From an uncultured Prevotella sp. (GTDB taxonomy: Bacteria > Bacteroidota > Bacteroidia > Bacteroidales > Bacteroidaceae): a stretch of DNA of 44,521 bases. Location of the stretch: positions 1 through 44,521 of the forward strand of contig URCI01000021.1 of assembly GCA_900546345.1 (NCBI GenBank). The letters are read 5' to 3'. Below the pieces are notes generated by a model. The model worked only from the letters and a program-made list of their open reading frames with translations. It ran no database searches and was not told the DNA's origin. Numbering within the stretch: the first letter of the stretch is position 1; every line of letters begins with the position of its first letter. Both the position numbers and the translations under genes were made by a program. Below are positions 41,282-44,521 of the stretch, in pieces.

Positions 41282-43207
41282 ATGATCATTAAGAAATTAA
41301 AACAGGTATCGGGAGGCGTGTTCCCTGGTGCCGCCTACAATGAGACAAAGGTGGAGCAGGGCGTGGCCGACTTTGCCGGAGCAGCCAATGTTGACGGTAA
41401 CTTCCTCCTTGTGCTCGACATGCTCCATGAAGCCGGAGTCAACTGTGCCCATGAGGTGGAACAGTACTTGCAGGACCACTCCAACACCTTCGGCAACAGC
41501 AAGTCGACTCGCCTACAGTTCCACTATGCCCTGTCTGTCAAAGGACGGGAGAAAAGCAAGGAGCAGCTTGTAGAAATAGCTCATCAGCTCATGAAGGAGT
41601 TCGGCGCCGAACACAATCCCTATTTCATCTACTTTCACCGCGATACGGATAACAACCACGTGCATATCCTCGGCACGAGGGTCAAGCCCAACGGCACGCT
41701 GCTCTCCGACCATCAAGACTTCCGGCGACTGAACGAGTGTCTTAATCGGATCGTGCAGAAAGATCAGTTCCAAGATATGAACGAACTGCTGTCGTACAGT
41801 TTCCAGACAGAGGGTCAGCTCATGAACATCATCCGTGAGTTCGGATTCACGACCGGTGAGAATAAGGAAGAGCCCGACAAAGTAATATTCTATCACGGTG
41901 GCGCGGAGGCCTTTAAGGCTAATCTCGCCGACCTGACAGCACGTAATGCCGTCAGCAAGGATGACCGGAAGAAGATGGAGCGTCGAGAAGATGCAGCCCG
42001 GCAGTTGAAAGCCGTCTTCTTCAAGTACCGTGAGCAAAGTTTGAAGCAATTTGAGGCAACAGAAAAGTCTCAGAAGAAATCAGAACGTGCGAAGAACAGG
42101 AAGGAACTGATGAAGTCGGATCGCCAACTGAAGAGTGACATCGCCCGGCTGACGGATGCTTCGGGCAAGCGACTCGGAAAGACGGAACAGCAACAGTTGT
42201 TGTGGTTTCTGCAGCAGTTGCGGAGCAAGTTCGGTGTCAGCATCATCTTTCAGAAAGACCGTAACGGGGTTGTCCGTGGCTACGGCATCGTCGACCATAC
42301 CCGTAAGATGGCACTCAACGGCAGTGAGGTGATGAAGCTTGCAGACATAGTCGACTTCAGGGAACAGAGGCTGCCACAAGCACACGCACAGTCGCGAGCA
42401 CGGGTACAATTACAGGCACGGCCACAAGTACAGTCGCAAGCCCAACCGGCAAGGCCGAAAGAAAAGCAGCCTTGTCAGCTGAAGGAGGAACATCATTACC
42501 AGCGGATGACCATACTTGACGTCTATCGCGACTTGTTCACCGTACAGGTGGGAACTGTCAATGGAAAGCACGTCGTAAGGATGACTATGGACGGCAAAAC
42601 CTATGATCATGAGATCTCAGACAAGCAGACGGCATGGTACTACAATACCAAAAGTGAAGGGTGCCGTGAGGACATCGCCATCCATCTTGCTGCGTTCTAC
42701 TTCCATAAAGAAATCTACGAGGCATACCGGAAGCGACTGATAGAGGAACGCATCAAGAATGGTGAGCCAGCTTGGCAGATACCCTACGACAAGGTAAGAC
42801 TCTACAAGTTGATGAACGGCCGATGGCAGTTGGCTATTGACGTTGGGCATATGCCAGTCAAGTTCACACTCACGGAGGAAGAAGTCAGGATGTGCAACCG
42901 TGCTGACGATGTCCCGAAGGAGCGCGAAGCCCTGAAGTGCCGTCTGGTCAAGGAGTATGTCTTGCGTGAGGAAACCGAGACCATAGCCGATCACTACCAA
43001 TATAATAAGGTGGGCATCCGTCCTGAGCAGGGCAAGGACGGCTTTGTTGGAACGATGAATTTCGTGCAGCAGCACAGCGCCCTTATGCATCGACTGCAGT
43101 CTGTGCTTTCCGTCAACGCTACCTCTATGGGTCATAACCGTGAGTATGAGGTCGGTGGACGTTCCCGCTGGGAAGATATCGACGATGAGCGCAGCCTCAA
43201 AAGATAA
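41282..43207 (+). CDS. Relaxase (MobB/VirD2-like mobilization nuclease)
   Basis: Nicks oriT and pilots the single strand into a recipient. Length 641 residues. The N-terminal nuclease has candidate nucleophile Y19 (PGAAYNETKVEQGVA), the FHYALSVKG strand and the metal-binding histidines FHRDTDNNHVHI (H119, H126, H128), as in MOBP relaxases of Bacteroidetes. Then come a charged coiled region (about 215-290), a Gln/Ala/Arg-rich linker (about 375-405) and a less conserved C-domain (about 410-620). The linker DNA is repetitive (CACAAGTACAGTCGCAAG-like). It is full length and follows mobC. Confidence 0.92.
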   Translation: MIIKKLKQVSGGVFPGAAYNETKVEQGVADFAGAANVDGNFLLVLDMLHEAGVNCAHEVEQYLQDHSNTFGNSKSTRLQFHYALSVKGREKSKEQLVEIAHQLMKEFGAEHNPYFIYFHRDTDNNHVHILGTRVKPNGTLLSDHQDFRRLNECLNRIVQKDQFQDMNELLSYSFQTEGQLMNIIREFGFTTGENKEEPDKVIFYHGGAEAFKANLADLTARNAVSKDDRKKMERREDAARQLKAVFFKYREQSLKQFEATEKSQKKSERAKNRKELMKSDRQLKSDIARLTDASGKRLGKTEQQQLLWFLQQLRSKFGVSIIFQKDRNGVVRGYGIVDHTRKMALNGSEVMKLADIVDFREQRLPQAHAQSRARVQLQARPQVQSQAQPARPKEKQPCQLKEEHHYQRMTILDVYRDLFTVQVGTVNGKHVVRMTMDGKTYDHEISDKQTAWYYNTKSEGCREDIAIHLAAFYFHKEIYEAYRKRLIEERIKNGEPAWQIPYDKVRLYKLMNGRWQLAIDVGHMPVKFTLTEEEVRMCNRADDVPKEREALKCRLVKEYVLREETETIADHYQYNKVGIRPEQGKDGFVGTMNFVQQHSALMHRLQSVLSVNATSMGHNREYEVGGRSRWEDIDDERSLKR

Positions 43208-43241
43208 GATCACATTGTATAACATCTAACACATATTCATT

Positions 43242-43841
43242 ATGAAGAATGACAAGAAAACGACATTCGGAGACATCCATGATTACCTTAGGAGAGTCAA
43301 CGGAGAGCCTGAAGACCTGGATTTTAAGTCCTTCTTCGAGCAGAGCCGTGCACTGATGGCTCAAAAGAATGAGGCACAGGCCTCAGAGGGTCCAACTTCT
43401 GACACAACACCAAAGAAACCGAAACGTGCAGGTAAGTCTGCTACTCCGAAGGCTGCAGCACCCAAGCCTGTAGCAACAAAGCCAGAGGTAGCCAAGCCAA
43501 CAGATCCTAAACTTGCTGAACAGTCAGAGCCGAAGGAAAATGTTCCGTTCTTTCTGGTTGACAAGGTTAAAGTAGACTCTGCTTCGAAGTCCGTTACAAC
43601 GAAAGAGGCTCTGCCTTCCTCACACCGCCGCCAGTCACACTCCACGACTTTGGATGCTTTGTGGCAAGCTGCAGACATCTCTAAGGCGAAGAAGCCGAAG
43701 GAAAAGCAGGTGTGGATTGATGCTGACCTCTGTCATCAGCTTGAACTGCTCAACCTCAAGCATGGCAAGCCGTCAAGTGTCAAGCATATCATCAACGGCA
43801 TCGTGAAGATGTATGTTGATGAACATAAAAACGATTTTTGA
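43242..43841 (+). CDS. DUF3408-like protein of the mobilization cluster
   Basis: Length 199 residues. The N-terminus is helical (TFGDIHDYLRRVNGEP). A Lys/Pro/Ala-rich disordered middle (about 50-100) is followed by a C-terminal DNA-binding-like helix pair (KQVWIDADLCHQLELLNLKHG, SVKHIINGIVKMYVDEHK) as in DUF3408 proteins of Bacteroides conjugative elements. It is the last gene of the mob cluster, 34 bp after the relaxase. A role in the relaxosome or in partition is possible. Confidence 0.7.
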   Translation: MKNDKKTTFGDIHDYLRRVNGEPEDLDFKSFFEQSRALMAQKNEAQASEGPTSDTTPKKPKRAGKSATPKAAAPKPVATKPEVAKPTDPKLAEQSEPKENVPFFLVDKVKVDSASKSVTTKEALPSSHRRQSHSTTLDALWQAADISKAKKPKEKQVWIDADLCHQLELLNLKHGKPSSVKHIINGIVKMYVDEHKNDF

Positions 43842-43872
43842 GGGTCCATAAATTGCAAAGCCTAAATCAAGC

Positions 43873-43912
43873 CCAATCAGCTATTATTATTCATAATAAC
43901 AGAGTTGATTGG
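43873..43912 (+). terminator. Hairpin after the mobilization cluster
   Basis: CCAATCA (43873-43879) pairs with TGATTGG (43906-43912), enclosing TTATTAT/ATAATAA. There is no strong T-run, so it is a moderate terminator candidate. Confidence 0.45.
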
Positions 43913-44044
43913 ACTTGCTATGTAAGTTTTAGACCGTTATTTTTCAAATAATATTTATAACTTATTGATAACCAATATAAAATAATTGAGCGTGGTAGAT
44001 AGCGATTTAGACCATGTAAATGGATAAATTTGAAAATTTAGACG

Positions 44045-44052
44045 TAACTTTG
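44045..44052 (+). promoter_or_regulatory. Promoter of the lipoprotein gene
   Basis: TAACTTTG followed by CA, exact match, 31 bp before the start codon; a TTG lies at an unusually short 12-bp spacing. Confidence 0.55.
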
Positions 44053-44083
44053 CAAAAGCATTACTAAAGTAAATGAGTAAGAA

Positions 44084-44521
44084 ATGAGAAAGACGACCAT
44101 ATCACTAATATTGCTCTCCATTATCCTGATGGTCTCATGCAATGGTAAACATGACGCACGGATTTCTACGGCTTTATCTTTAGCTGATTCTGATATGGCA
44201 GACAGCGCACTGAACATTCTTAATAAGATAGATCGAGACGAATTGCCTAACTCTGATGACGCGATGTATTGCCTTGTTTATACTATGGCGCAAGACAAAT
44301 CTGGACTTGATGTAGACAATGATTCTCTTATTAGAGAAGCATACGACTGGTACGGCAAGAAACCTACTGACACACTGTATGCCAAATGCATGTACTATAT
44401 GGGGAAATATTATGCGTTGAATGATAGCAGCGAGAAAGCGCTTACTTGCTTTCAAAGGGCAAATCAGGGCTCAGTTGCAATAGTCCGTGGATTGATAACC
44501 TCATTATCCGAAGATAGTCGC
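44084..44521 (+). CDS. TPR-like lipoprotein, cut by the window edge
   Basis: Open to the end of the window (146 codons, no stop). It begins MRKTTISLILLSIILMVSC, a lipoprotein signal with cysteine 19 as the lipidation site. The mature part has helical repeats of TPR type (ALSLADSDMADSALNILNKID, then KCMYYMGKYYALNDSSEKALTCFQRA). Bacteroidetes proteins with this start are usually 400-600 residues, often with a later TM segment and an HTH domain, and act as membrane-linked regulators; that part lies outside. A four-codon frame (MSKK, stop) begins at 44073 and its TGA overlaps this ATG. Confidence 0.7.
   Translation, partial: MRKTTISLILLSIILMVSCNGKHDARISTALSLADSDMADSALNILNKIDRDELPNSDDAMYCLVYTMAQDKSGLDVDNDSLIREAYDWYGKKPTDTLYAKCMYYMGKYYALNDSSEKALTCFQRANQGSVAIVRGLITSLSEDSR

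Larger units (their letters stand above)
34212..44521 (+). mobile_element. Integrative mobilizable element (left part)
   Basis: It begins at the tRNA-Met fragment and contains a tyrosine recombinase, cargo (AlbA_2 protein plus membrane protein), HTH protein, RepA-like helicase, TOPRIM-like protein, candidate oriT, MobC, relaxase and DUF3408-like protein, all on the plus strand. There is no type IV secretion gene, so transfer would need a helper. The right end was not found before 44521. Confidence 0.8.

Overview
The window looks like chromosome from a member of the Bacteroidales, most likely Prevotellaceae. The reasons are the repeated TAnnTTTG -7 promoter elements (often with TTG about 18-20 bp upstream), the weak Shine-Dalgarno signals, the CarboxypepD_reg/plug outer-membrane barrel proteins, a type IX-secretion-like C-terminal signal on a secreted protease, a sigma/anti-sigma/outer-membrane operon, and a Bacteroidetes-type integrase, RepA-like helicase and relaxase set. 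No species name can be given from the sequence alone.

Region 1 (1-15290) is ordinary core genome, almost all on the minus strand. Reading leftward it holds a CtpA-like S41 protease with its own terminator, rimP-nusA-infB (translation and transcription factors) with a terminator, then sufB-sufC-sufD-sufS (Fe-S cluster assembly) followed closely by rnhB and a secreted M6 metalloprotease ending in a long hairpin terminator. A tRNA-Asn on the plus strand is divergent from the S41 protease gene.

Region 2 (15290-21690) is an accessory, partly decayed stretch. It has a Fic protein whose linker is coded by an 11-bp tandem repeat, a DUF234-type AAA ATPase, an orphan reading frame without an ATG, the C-terminal stub of an outer-membrane barrel gene, a lone TonB C-terminal domain protein, about 700 bp of AT-rich DNA without a recognisable gene, a ferredoxin-nitroreductase, and a 56-bp perfect loopless palindrome.

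Region 3 (21690-34205) holds two envelope operons and a phosphoesterase. One (minus) encodes a secreted unknown protein, an Oar-like TonB-dependent receptor and a glycerophosphodiester phosphodiesterase. The other (plus) encodes an ECF sigma factor, a one-TM anti-sigma candidate, two secreted unknown proteins and an outer-membrane barrel protein, the first three joined by ATGA overlaps. A short decayed frame with two in-frame stops follows.

Region 4 (34212-44521, continuing past the edge) is an integrative mobilizable element. Its left end is a truncated tRNA-Met (3' 46 nt only) still followed by the tRNA's terminator. Inside are a tyrosine recombinase, an AlbA_2/HATPase/wHTH protein with a membrane partner, an HTH protein, a RepA-like helicase, a TOPRIM-like protein, MobC, a relaxase and a DUF3408-like protein, then the start of a lipoprotein. 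Most of its intergenic gaps carry their own family of short repeats at 8-, 9-, 10.5- or 11-bp period, which are candidate integrase arm sites, operators, replication iterons and oriT. The intact tRNA-Met should lie beyond the right edge.
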